64,000 nt of DNA from the NCBI GenBank assembly GCA_900545265.1, contig UQYI01000004.1, positions 62,001-126,000 of the forward strand, given 5' to 3'. Below the pieces are notes generated by a model. The model did not search any database and was not told the origin of the DNA. It saw nothing but the letters and a program-made list of their open reading frames with translations. How positions within the stretch are numbered: the first letter of the stretch is position 1; the number at the start of each line of letters is the position of its first letter. The position numbers and the translations under genes are program-made. This DNA comes from an uncultured Eubacteriales bacterium. GTDB taxonomy: Bacteria; Bacillota; Clostridia; Christensenellales; CAG-138. Shown piece by piece: positions 51,407 to 60,909 of this stretch.

Positions 51407-52765
51407 ATGAACACCATTCCCATAAAAAAGAATCAACTCTTAGAGATGGAAATAGATGCGCTTACCGGTGAAGGGGCCGGAGTCGGCAGATTGGACGGAT
51501 ATGTACTGCTGGTATCAGGGGCTTTGCCGGGAGAGCGGATCAGAACATTGATTCTGCGTGTTACCCCCGGCTATGGGATAGGTAAGCTTGTGGAGGTGCT
51601 GCGGCCCTCCCCAAACAGAGTAGAGCCAAATTGTCCTGCTTATCCTCGGTGCGGCGGATGCACATTGCGGCATCTTTCTTATGCCATGCAGCTGGAAGAA
51701 AAACGGAAGCAGGTAGGGGATGCACTTGTACGCATCGGCGGTCTTTCAGATGCAAAGGTGCAGCCGGTGCTGGGAATGGCGGAACCGGATCGTTACCGAA
51801 ACAAAGGCGCATTTCCTTACGGATATGGGCCAGATGGCCGCCTGACCTTTGGCTTTTTTGCATCCCGCAGTCATCGCCTGATTCCGGCCGAAAATTGCGC
51901 AATAGAAAGACCGGAAGTCATGGAATGTATTCGTGCCATGGGGGATTGGGCACGAAAGTATGCCATTGAGCCGTATGATGAACGGACGCATCAGGGCTGC
52001 CTGCGTCATGGTGTGGTGCGGGTCACCGGGGAAGGGAAAACCATGGCCGTATTGGTCACTACTGGTTCGCTGCCCCATAAAAAGGAGTTGTTAGCGTCTC
52101 TTCCCATGGCGGATACGGTCTATCATAACGTGAATGAGCGGGATACCAATGTGATCATGGGAGAGAAACTGACCCTTTTGAAGGGAGAACCGGCTTTGAC
52201 AGACAATATCTGCGGTTTGAATTTTCGGGTAAGCCCTCATTCTTTTTTGCAGGTGAATGCACAGCAAACGAGAGTGCTTTATGAAACCGCCTTGTCTTTT
52301 TTAGACCCTCAGTCTCAGGAAACCATAGCGGATCTATACTGCGGTATGGGGGCTATTTCGTTGCTGTTGGCAAAACGGTGTAAAAAAGTCCTGGGGATAG
52401 AAAATGTCCCCGCTGCTGTGGAGGATGCCAAAGAAAATGCGAGGCTCAATGGTATCACAAATACAGATTTTTTGTGTGCGCCTGCAGAAGAAGCGCTTCC
52501 AGTGCTTATGGCTCAGGGCCTTGTGCCAGATGCCATAACTTTGGATCCTCCCAGAAAAGGGTGCGATAAACGGGTGCTGGAGGCTATTCTTGCATCTTCC
52601 GTTCGCCGGCTGGTACACGTATCCTGCAACCCCGCTACATTGGCTCGTGATTTGCAGGTGCTTACGGCAGGCGGCTTTCACCTTTTGCGCGTGCAACCCG
52701 TGGATATGTTCCCACATACGGGACATGTGGAGACGGTAGTATTGATGTCAAGGGTTAAGGAATAA
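51407..52765 (+). CDS. 23S rRNA (uracil-C5)-methyltransferase, RlmD/RumA family
   Basis: SAM-dependent RNA methyltransferase with an Fe-S cluster. The 452-residue protein has an N-terminal TRAM domain (GAGVGRLDGYVLLV), four cluster cysteines (NCPAYPRCGGCTLRHLSY plus a later one), the SAM loop DLYCGMGAISLLL, TLDPPRKGCDKRVL, and the catalytic cysteine in VSCNPATLARDL. Which 23S position it modifies (747 or 1939) cannot be told. It starts 15 bases after dnaE. It is the last core-genome gene before the accessory island. Confidence 0.93.
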   Translation: MNTIPIKKNQLLEMEIDALTGEGAGVGRLDGYVLLVSGALPGERIRTLILRVTPGYGIGKLVEVLRPSPNRVEPNCPAYPRCGGCTLRHLSYAMQLEEKRKQVGDALVRIGGLSDAKVQPVLGMAEPDRYRNKGAFPYGYGPDGRLTFGFFASRSHRLIPAENCAIERPEVMECIRAMGDWARKYAIEPYDERTHQGCLRHGVVRVTGEGKTMAVLVTTGSLPHKKELLASLPMADTVYHNVNERDTNVIMGEKLTLLKGEPALTDNICGLNFRVSPHSFLQVNAQQTRVLYETALSFLDPQSQETIADLYCGMGAISLLLAKRCKKVLGIENVPAAVEDAKENARLNGITNTDFLCAPAEEALPVLMAQGLVPDAITLDPPRKGCDKRVLEAILASSVRRLVHVSCNPATLARDLQVLTAGGFHLLRVQPVDMFPHTGHVETVVLMSRVKE

Positions 52766-53027
52766 AGTGTGAAAAACCGCTTATTTCCGGTGTTTTGGGC
52801 TATATTGGCTGACATTCAAATCACTAACTCACCTGTTTGGAAGTGTGCGAGAGAACATATCTGCGGAAACGGAAAACGAGCAGAAAAGCTGAGTTAGTGG
52901 ATTAGATGTCACAGATTGACAGCAGTTCAGCACACCCAACTGTTTGTAAAATTGAGTGTGCGGAAAGGATATTGCCAGTTATAGATAGACTTCAACTACC
53001 AATTTCCAAAGATAAGGGGGTAATAAT
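52766..53027. other. Structured gap at the island edge
   Basis: About 260 bases without a gene. It holds the inverted repeat CACTAACTCA (52822-52831) / TGAGTTAGTG (52890-52899) and a hairpin GCACACCCAA (52930-52939) / TTGAGTGTGC (52952-52961) with one mismatch. Composition changes from core-like to AT-rich across it. I find no convincing promoter or attachment site. Confidence 0.5.
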
Positions 53028-53942
53028 ATGATGCTCGAAACTATTCTTTCAAAGTGCGATGCTCGTTACGAGAGGCCGGATTGTGAGCAGTGTGTAGATT
53101 GTTCGTATGGAGGCTGTTGCCCACGTGATTGCGAAAAGTGCCTAGATTATATTCACGACCCAAGCCACGCACCGGATGGAGCTCCAGAGCGGAAATATGA
53201 TTGTATTCACATGGCTGATGTCTACACCTGTAAATACTCTTGCCGTTACACATCTGAAATAATGTACGCTCTTGAAAGATGTATAAGCTTACACGATTTG
53301 AGGGATTTTAAGGTTCTCTCATTTGGCTGTGGCCCGTGTACAGACTTGTTTGCAATTGACGCTTTGCGAGAGAATAAAACTCTTATTTATGATAGAATAG
53401 AATATCGAGGCGTTGATTATAGTGAGGATGTTTGGCATTGGGTTCATGGAGATATAAAATCCATGCAAACCCTAAAGAGTCACTTCAAATTCTTTTATAA
53501 AGATGCGTGCGAGTTGATTCATGAAATTGCAGAAGGAACTTGGACACCAAATCTCATTGTATTTCAGTATGTATTTTCTGATATGCAGAAACATTCGTCT
53601 CGTACAGATATATACGATTTCATAAATACATTTGCCGAGTATTTCAATTCGAAAGTTGCACCCAATACGTACATTGTTCTCAATGATGTCAACTTAGGGC
53701 GTGATTATGGTGGTGGAAGAGAGTACTTTGATTTGCTGCTTAATAAATTAGAAAATGTTATTTATGATAAAGGGCGTTTTCATAATGATCATGGAAAAGG
53801 GTATTATGCCAGCGGATATCCCTATGGAAGGGAATTTCCAGAAAACGCTAATCGATTTGATTTGTCTCCTTGGAGAAGCTATTCTCCATTTGATACCTGC
53901 GCAAGCGCGCAAATGATAATAAAGAAGGTGGTAAAAGAATGA
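53028..53942 (+). CDS. Cys-rich putative SAM-dependent methyltransferase
   Basis: A 304-residue protein that I do not recognise as a named family. The first 70 residues hold about twelve cysteines (CEQCVDC, GGCCPRDCEKC, CKYSC), suggesting a zinc or Fe-S module. A class I methyltransferase-like core follows: VLSFGCGPCTDLFAI (SAM loop, about residue 98), YRGVDYSEDVW, and a VFQYVFSDM motif after the fourth strand. The C-terminus (GYYASGYPYGREFPENANRF) has no match I know. GGGGG lies 8 bases before ATG. Base composition is distinctly AT-rich. It ends in ATGA shared with the DUF1848 gene, so the two are coupled and probably act together. Confidence 0.5.
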   Translation: MMLETILSKCDARYERPDCEQCVDCSYGGCCPRDCEKCLDYIHDPSHAPDGAPERKYDCIHMADVYTCKYSCRYTSEIMYALERCISLHDLRDFKVLSFGCGPCTDLFAIDALRENKTLIYDRIEYRGVDYSEDVWHWVHGDIKSMQTLKSHFKFFYKDACELIHEIAEGTWTPNLIVFQYVFSDMQKHSSRTDIYDFINTFAEYFNSKVAPNTYIVLNDVNLGRDYGGGREYFDLLLNKLENVIYDKGRFHNDHGKGYYASGYPYGREFPENANRFDLSPWRSYSPFDTCASAQMIIKKVVKE

Positions 53943-54886
53943 TAATAAGTGCCAGTCGAAGAACGGATATTCCAACATATTATTCTGACTGGCTTTTTAA
54001 CAGGCTTAAAGAAGAATATGTATTGGTCAGAAACCCGATGAATATCCATCAAATAGGTAGGATTAATCTGTCACCCGACGTTGTTGATGGAATTGTCTTT
54101 TGGACAAAAAATCCAGTACCTATGCTGAACCGTTTGTCGGAACTTGAAAGATATAATTATTACTTTCAGTTCACGTTAACAGCTTATGATAAGGATGTGG
54201 AGCCAAATATTCCATCCAAAAACAATATAATAATTCCTGCATTCCAACAATTATCTAAATCACTAGGAAGAGAAAAGGTCATCTGGCGATATGACCCAAT
54301 CTTCTTCAATGATAGATATACAATGGAATACCACTGCAAATATTTCAAGGTTCTGGCAGCAAAATTGGGAGATTATACGGAAAAATGCACCGTGAGTTTT
54401 CTCGACTTCTATCGCAATACGGCAAGAAATACTCAGCCGCTAAAAATCCATCCAGAGTCAAAAGAGCAACAAATAGAACTGATGCAAAGGTTTTCTGAAA
54501 TCGCAAAAGAGTACGGTTTCTATATAGATACCTGTTCTGAAGCAATCGAACTTGATAGATTTGGAATAACACATGCTCACTGCATTGATAGAGAACGTTT
54601 TGAACGGATAGGAAAATGCAAACTAGCTGTAGGAAAAGATCAGAATCAGCGGCCAGAATGTGGTTGTATCGCTAGCATTGATATTGGAACATATAACACA
54701 TGCAAAAATGGTTGCCTTTATTGTTATGCCAATTATAGCCATAATACAGTCATGCGAAATACTCAAGTGCATAATCCTTTATCCCCTCTTCTTTTCGGAG
54801 AGGTTGGCCCTGACGATGTAATAAAGGAACGTAAGATGGTATCACTCAAGGAATGTCAGCTTACATTGTTTGATTCAATGGAATAA
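53939..54886 (+). CDS. DUF1848 family protein
   Basis: A 315-residue protein of the DUF1848 family. Family markers are IISASRRTDIPTYYSDW at the start, VDGIVFWTKNPVPML, and REKVIWRYDPIFF in the middle. Near the C-terminus is CGCIASIDIGTYNTCKNGCLYCYAN, whose CxxxCxxC spacing is that of a 4Fe-4S radical-SAM cluster, placed at the C-terminal end instead of the usual N-terminal end. The function is unknown. It shares a 4-base overlap and the same AT-rich composition with the upstream Cys-rich methyltransferase. A terminator follows. Confidence 0.7.
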   Translation: MIISASRRTDIPTYYSDWLFNRLKEEYVLVRNPMNIHQIGRINLSPDVVDGIVFWTKNPVPMLNRLSELERYNYYFQFTLTAYDKDVEPNIPSKNNIIIPAFQQLSKSLGREKVIWRYDPIFFNDRYTMEYHCKYFKVLAAKLGDYTEKCTVSFLDFYRNTARNTQPLKIHPESKEQQIELMQRFSEIAKEYGFYIDTCSEAIELDRFGITHAHCIDRERFERIGKCKLAVGKDQNQRPECGCIASIDIGTYNTCKNGCLYCYANYSHNTVMRNTQVHNPLSPLLFGEVGPDDVIKERKMVSLKECQLTLFDSME

Positions 54887-54891
54887 GCAAT

Positions 54892-54929
54892 AGCCCTCCC
54901 AGCCATCAATCATGGTGGTCAGGAGGGCT
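54892..54929. terminator. Terminator after the DUF1848 gene
   Basis: AGCCCTCC and GGAGGGCT flank an inner CCAT/ATGG stem, followed by TTGCTGTTCTC. It lies between the convergent DUF1848 and recombinase genes and may serve both. Confidence 0.7.
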
Positions 54930-54943
54930 TTGCTGTTCTCATA

Positions 54944-55807
54944 CTATTCCGCATCTATATCCACTTTGAGTCCAGACTTCAACTCGACCGTATAATGGTC
55001 CTCAAAAATCGTAATCTGCTTGAACCAACGCCGGACTAGGGTATCGTCGAATTCCGTCAGTTCGGCAGGCTGGCTTCGGATAAAATCCTGAAGCTCCGTA
55101 AGGCGCTTAATCTGCTCGTCTCTTGCTACCGTGTCAACGGTGGTCTGCTGTTTCAGTTCCCGGAGCCGGAAGATTTCATCGGCAATCTCATCGTAGGCTT
55201 CCTTGCTGTGGGCCTTTTTGAGCAGTTCCTGCTGCAGGGCCAGTAGCTTCTCATCAATGGCATCCGTGGATGCGGTGGCTGATGCGTGAATAACCGCTGC
55301 GATGTTCTGCTGGAGCTGGCACTGGTATCCTTCCCGGTCGCCCAGCAGCTCGTTCAGGGCGGCAACTACAACCCTCTGCAACTCCAGCTCATTGACGGTC
55401 CGCGCATGGCATTCATGCCCGGTCGGCTCCAGTCTGCTGACGCACCGCCAGACAATGGATTTGCAGCCGCGATTGTTCCAATGGATTCGCCGGAACTGTT
55501 CGCTACACTCGCCGCAGATTATCATTTGGGAAAAGCAATGATTGCAGCTATATGTGTGCTTCTTTCCGTTCGGGCCGGGCTTTACAGAGCTTCTCCGAAC
55601 CAGTTCTTCCTGCACTCGCATGAAAATGTCTCGCGGAATGATGGCCTCATGGTCATTCTCCACGTAGTACTGCGGAACAATGCCGTTGTTCTTTACCCTG
55701 GTCTTGTTCAGAAAATCTGTGGTATAGGTTTTCTGCAGGAGTGCGTCGCCAATGTATTTCTCATTGCGGAGGATTTTATTGATGGTGCTGGTGTGCCATA
55801 TGCCGCC
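54944..55807 (-). pseudogene. Large serine recombinase, C-terminal fragment
   Basis: About 287 residues of a large serine recombinase. The part after the first ATG (55663) was open in the frame, but homology continues upstream without a start to 55807: GGIWHTSTINKILRNEKYIG, then DALLQKTYTTDFLNKTRVKN and PQYYVENDHEAIIP, which is the end of the Recombinase domain. Then come a zinc ribbon (CNHCFSQMIICGECSEQF ... WRC) and a C-terminal coiled coil. The N-terminal resolvase domain with the catalytic serine is missing: homology stops at about 55,800-55,810, exactly where the adhesin coding sequence begins on the other strand. It cannot be an active recombinase as it stands. Confidence 0.85.
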
Positions 55808-58800
55808 CAGTACCCCAAAGAAAATTCTACGGCGAATCTGGAGCCCAAGGCCGGACTGAATCTGAAAAAGACTGCCGCAAGCCCGGTCCGCAATGAGGAC
55901 GGAAGTTACACCATCGCCTATACGGTGGTGGCTCAGGCGAATAAGGGCAATCTGTTTACGCTGAAAAATGTACGGGTTGATGACTGCCTGAATGACCCGG
56001 AAAAACCGACGAACGAGGCGTATCTACCCTACATGAATTATGTGGATGGCTCTTTCCTATACTTTATTGGAACCAGTGCCAGCGGGACAGGCACCGCCCT
56101 TACGCCCACTATGCACGAGGACGGCAAAGGGTTCTCGGCGGTTCTTGGCGATCTTGCTCCCGGAGAAGCCCTCACCATCCAGTATCAGGTCCATGTCGGG
56201 CTGGAAGCGCTGACGGCGGCGGGTGGTAAGGAGCTGTACATCAATAACAGCGTCAAAGCTTTTTCCGACAACGCGAAGAAGGATGACTTTGACTATCTCG
56301 CAACCAGTCAGCAATCCAAATTCCTGCAGTATTCCCATTGGGCAAAAAAACTTGTGGGGGAAGCGCTGACAGAGGACATTGATATTTCCATCAGTGGCCG
56401 GGTTTTTGACACCACCGGAACAGAGCCCGTTGAGGAAATCAATCCGCCGGAAAACTTCACCGCCCCTGCCGGAAGCTACCTATATACGGTTCTGGTCAAC
56501 GAACTGGGCGACTGGAACGTGACCTCCGCCAGCATGACAGACAAACTCGACGGCACCTATATGCAGTTTGTGGGCTATGTGAAGGTGGAAGCGCTGGATA
56601 TCAAAAATGGAAACAGCGTTGTCGATACCCTGTGGGTCAAGGTAGACGGCAATACCAGCTTCAACTTCACCATGGCACAGCTTGGGTTGACCGGGAACAA
56701 CTATTCCTACCGGCTCAGCTATTACGCTCAGCCGAAAACCGTTGAGGGAACTGCCGCGGTAATTGTCAAAAACAGCTTTACTCTCTCCGGCGAGATCATT
56801 CCCGGAACCGGAGACCCCTTTACGCTGACCGGAGTAACGGCTTCCAAGGACGTAATTCTGAAAGGTGGAAATACCATCGAGGCAAAGAAGCTCTCCTGGT
56901 ATTACGAGGGTCCCACAAGCAGTTCGGGAAACTATTCAAAGGGAACCCTATATTGGGCGATCAAGGTGGATGGGGATTCTGTCCGTGCAGGAACTTATAT
57001 ACAGGACTATCTGCAACCTGGTACTGCCTATTCCTATATCCGTGCGGATTCTCTGGTTGGTCTCTATACCAGTCCCTTGTCGGAAAGTGATTTGACGGGA
57101 TTCACCGATTTGAACGCGGCTCTGAACAGCGGCCAGTTGACTGAAGTTGAAAACGATTTTTATTCTGTAGAGTATGTTATTGGCGAGACAAACCAGGATC
57201 GCTCTTCTGTCACAATAAAGATGGAAAAGACATTGCCTTTGGATGGGAAATCTCTGTATATCTTTATTAAAACTGCTCCTGCGTTCCTTCCACCCCACTT
57301 TTTTGGTAATACACTCTATTATTACAATTTTCTCAGGACGAGCGATAATGGCCAAAACTGGACTGAGCGGGGCAGGGCGAACGATGTCCTGTATGAGGGA
57401 ACCAATCTATGGAAAAAAGTCGGTGCCGTATTCAAGTTTAACGGTGAATCAATTCAGGAAACCACGAGTGGAAGCGTGGGAACCATTCTGACCCAGGAGC
57501 TTGGACAACCGGGTATGTTTGTTTCATGGGAGATAACCGTGAACTATACCGGCGAACTGTCCGGCAGGTACCGGTTGGAAGATACCATACCCGACGGTAT
57601 GGAGCTTGCTTATCTTCGGGTTCTGTCACGTGGCAGCCAGGCTCAGAATACAACTGTTCCCCGGCTCACCGATCTCGGTGCGGATTACACCGAACATATG
57701 ACAACGGCCAATTCCGTTACAGCGTACTACTACACCAATGGAAACTCCCTTGTATGGGATGTGGACAATCTGGTGGCGGGAAGGGTTGTAAATAACTGTG
57801 CGGTTACTTTCCAGATCGTCTGCCGTGTCACAGACCCCGCTGTCCTGCTGGGCGGCGAGGAAAAGCAGTTTAACAATCAGGTTATCCTTTACGGGGAGGA
57901 CGGCCGCCAGCGGGACATTGATTCTCAGTCTGTTAATGTTTCCACCTCCACGCTGAAAAAGACGGTGGAAACAGGGGCCAGAACACTCCCGTTCACGATT
58001 CAGGTAAACAGCCTTGGGGAAGATCTGCTGGCGGGTACGGACTATCTGACAGTGGTGGACACGCTTAGTGAGACCTTACAGCTGGACCCCACATCCATTA
58101 CGGTAACGAATACCAATACCGGAGCCTCCGTCCCCTATACCGCTTCGGTAGAGGGAAGCACCCTTCGTATCACTATTCCTGACGGCGTCCCCATCACCAT
58201 AAGCTACAAAGCAAGAGTGCAGGTAAAGCCGGGGGTAAAAGTAGCGATCCGCAATGATGCCCACTGGGAGGGGTATGCCTCCACCTCGTCCGGAACCATA
58301 ATTGACGATGATTACGCCTATGCTGCCGGTGGAACCGCCGTTGGCTCCCCGACACCGACTGTGGAGATCATCAAGTATGACAGCGGTTCGGTCACCACCC
58401 GGCTGCCCGGTGCAGAATTCGAAATGGCAGAGGGGACCATGGACAATGGCACCTTTACGCCAACAGAGGGCAAAACATGGACCGGAACAACGGATGCCAA
58501 TGGCGTGCTTGCGTTCGGAGCTGATCCGCTTATGGCGTACAACACAGTCTACCGAATTGTCGAAACGAAGGCACCGGATGGCTATGTGCTGGACGCAGCT
58601 CCCCATTACTTCCTTGTTGCCAAAGCGAATGCTGACGGCAGTTACCCCGAATACCCGGACGGTGTGGATGTGTGGTACGAAAGTGATACATACGAATTTC
58701 GCATGGGCAACGGACGGGGCGAGGCCAGTGTCACAAAGTGCTTTGCCGGACTGGAGGGCGAAGCGTCCCCGGTAAGCGGAACCTACCGCTTTGGCCTCTA

Positions 58801-59203
58801 TGATACGCCCAATCCTATGGGAGACCCCATGCAGACCGTCTCGATTTCCTTTGCAGATGGTGACAGCGGTTCCAAAACGGCAAAGTTTACCAATTTGGTA
58901 CTGGGGGAAACCTATTATCTCTTCGAGCTGGATGATGCCGGGAAACCGATCCTGAACGAACGGGTCGGAACTGTGAATGGAAATCAGTTCAAGGTCTCTT
59001 ATTCGGATAGTGCCATGGTGACAATTGGTACCGCACAGAACAATGTGACTGTGACCAACAACATTTCCTATCCTGTGCTTCCCGAAACCGGAGGCAGAGG
59101 GATCGGAATGTTTACCATCGGAGGACTGACACTGATGCTCGCAGCGGCGATCTTGTTGTATACCCATAGCAAGCGCAGGAAGGGGGAATCCACATTCTCC
59201 TGA
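55808..59203 (+). pseudogene. Pilus adhesin, truncated at the N-terminus
   Basis: About 1131 residues of a sortase-anchored surface protein, tip-adhesin type. It shows several isopeptide-forming beta domains, a SpaA/CnaB-like domain with the E-box VETKAPDGYVL, an FctA-like domain (EASVTKCFAGLEGEASPVSG ... ITVTNN-like end), the sorting signal LPETGG, a membrane helix (MFTIGGLTLMLAAAILLY) and a KRRK tail. There is no signal peptide. The frame stays open for 170 codons upstream, but that stretch is antisense to the recombinase fragment and is not adhesin. The real 5' end has been lost at the junction near 55,808, so without another start it would not be exported. Confidence 0.75.
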
Positions 59204-59264
59204 GCGCAAAAATATATACCACATATACCACCCAGAAATTCAAAAGCAGAAAGGAAACAAAACA

Positions 59265-60821
59265 ATGAAGCACATCAAAAAACTTGCCAGCCTCCTGCTG
59301 GCACTGGTCATGGTGCTGAGCCTCGCTGTCACCGCCTTCGCGGACGAGCCCACCACCTATTCCATTACCATCAATAACTCCACTGCAGGCCACACCTACG
59401 AGGCCTATCAGATCTTCACCGGCGACCTGGCCACCAATGAAGCCGGGAACAAGGTCCTGTCCAACATCGTCTGGGGTTCCGGCGTCAGCGAAGCGGGCCA
59501 GACCGCGCTGGGTGACGCTGCCGCAAAGGCGGAAACGCTGAAAACCGAGGCCGATGCCAAAGCGTTTGCCAAGGCGGTCGCTCCCTATCTGACCACCGCT
59601 GCCGGTTCCGCCAACACCGTCACCGATGGCAAGTATGTCATCTCCGGCCTGGCCGCCGGTTACTATCTGGTCAAGGATCAGGACGGTTCCTTGACCGGCG
59701 ACAACGATTCTTACACCGAATACATCATACAGGTTGTGGGCAATGTAACCGCTACGCCTAAGTCCGATGTCCCCAAAGTGCAGAAAAAGGTTAAAGATAT
59801 CAACGACTCCACCGACACCACCGAGACCGACTGGCAGGATTCCGCCGACTATGACATCGGCGATTCCATTCCCTTCCAGCTCAAGGCCACTCTGGCGAAT
59901 AATGTCTCCTCCTACACCACCTACAAGGTCGTGTTCCACGATACCCTGTCCAAGGGCCTGACCTACAACAATGATGCCAAGGTCTATATTGGTGACACCG
60001 AGACCAATGGATTTACCGTCACTGCCACCGTCAACGCCGACGGCGGCACCACCACGCTGACCGTCTCCTGCGATGATGTCAAGGCTCTGGGGGCGGGCAA
60101 CAGCTCTGTGATCACCGTGGAGTACACCGTAAAGCTGAATGAAAATGCCGTTCTCGGCTCCGCCGGCAACCCCAACGAGGTCTATCTTGAATACTCCAAC
60201 AACCCCAACAAGTCTGAAAATGGCAACAACGAGACCGGCGAAACCCCGAAGGATGTCGTCATCGTGTTTACCTACAAGACCATCATCAACAAGGTGGACA
60301 GCGAGAACGCGCCTCTGACCGGCGCTGCCTTTAAGTTGGAGAAGTTGATCAAGGGCAAAGATGGTGCTGCAGGCACCTGGACAACGGTCAAGGAATTCAC
60401 TGTCGATGAGACTACCACCTCTTTTACCTTCTCCGGCCTGGACGATGGCCAGTACAAACTGACCGAGACCAAGACCCCCGCCGGCTACAATACCATTGAC
60501 CCCATCTACTTCGTCATCGAGGCTACCCATGATGTAACTGCCGATGCCCCTACTCTGAAAACTCTGAATGCCTATCTGACCGATGCGAACGGCAACAAGC
60601 AGACCGAAATGAAGGATGGCGAGAGCGTCAACATCGACCTGGGCGCCGTTGATCTGACGGCCGGTTCCATCACCACCACCGTGGTCAACAAGTCCGGCTC
60701 CGAGCTGCCCAGCACCGGCGGCATCGGCACCACCATCTTCTATGTGCTGGGCGGCGTTCTGGTTCTGGCTGCAGTCGTGCTGTTGGTAACCAAGAAGCGC
60801 ATGAGCGATGCAGAGAAGTAA
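59265..60821 (+). CDS. Major pilin, LPxTG-anchored
   Basis: A 518-residue pilus backbone protein. It starts with a signal peptide (MKHIKKLASLLLALVMVLSL, cleaved near AFADE), continues through isopeptide-forming D1-D3 domains (VTATPKSDVPKVQKKV holds the likely cross-linking lysine; QYKLTETKTPAGYN is the E-box), and ends with the sorting signal LPSTGG, helix TTIFYVLGGVLVLAAVVLLV and a KKR tail. Third-position C is very frequent, which fits high expression. AAAGGA lies 8 bases before ATG. The class C sortase next door would polymerise it. Confidence 0.92.
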   Translation: MKHIKKLASLLLALVMVLSLAVTAFADEPTTYSITINNSTAGHTYEAYQIFTGDLATNEAGNKVLSNIVWGSGVSEAGQTALGDAAAKAETLKTEADAKAFAKAVAPYLTTAAGSANTVTDGKYVISGLAAGYYLVKDQDGSLTGDNDSYTEYIIQVVGNVTATPKSDVPKVQKKVKDINDSTDTTETDWQDSADYDIGDSIPFQLKATLANNVSSYTTYKVVFHDTLSKGLTYNNDAKVYIGDTETNGFTVTATVNADGGTTTLTVSCDDVKALGAGNSSVITVEYTVKLNENAVLGSAGNPNEVYLEYSNNPNKSENGNNETGETPKDVVIVFTYKTIINKVDSENAPLTGAAFKLEKLIKGKDGAAGTWTTVKEFTVDETTTSFTFSGLDDGQYKLTETKTPAGYNTIDPIYFVIEATHDVTADAPTLKTLNAYLTDANGNKQTEMKDGESVNIDLGAVDLTAGSITTTVVNKSGSELPSTGGIGTTIFYVLGGVLVLAAVVLLVTKKRMSDAEK

Positions 60822-60850
60822 GCACAATCCTAAGATTTTGAAGTATTGAT

Positions 60851-60894
60851 CTGTTGTTAACCGGGGAGGTCCCCGCCTCCCCGGCATACAACAG
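60851..60894 (+). repeat. Strong hairpin between pilin and sortase
   Basis: CTGTTGT-taa-CCGGGGAGG-tccccg-CCTCCCCGG-cat-ACAACAG: a 9-bp perfect GC-rich stem extended by a 7-bp outer stem. No T-tract follows, so it is not a typical terminator. It lies 29 bases after the pilin stop and just before the sortase ribosome-binding site (AAGGAG). It may stabilise the pilin mRNA or limit read-through. Confidence 0.85.
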
Positions 60895-60909
60895 CAAGGA
60901 GATCCCTGC

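Noticed and set aside
55286..55807. N-terminal 170 codons continuous with the adhesin frame
   Set aside because: This stretch encodes the serine recombinase fragment on the other strand; it has no signal peptide or surface-protein features.
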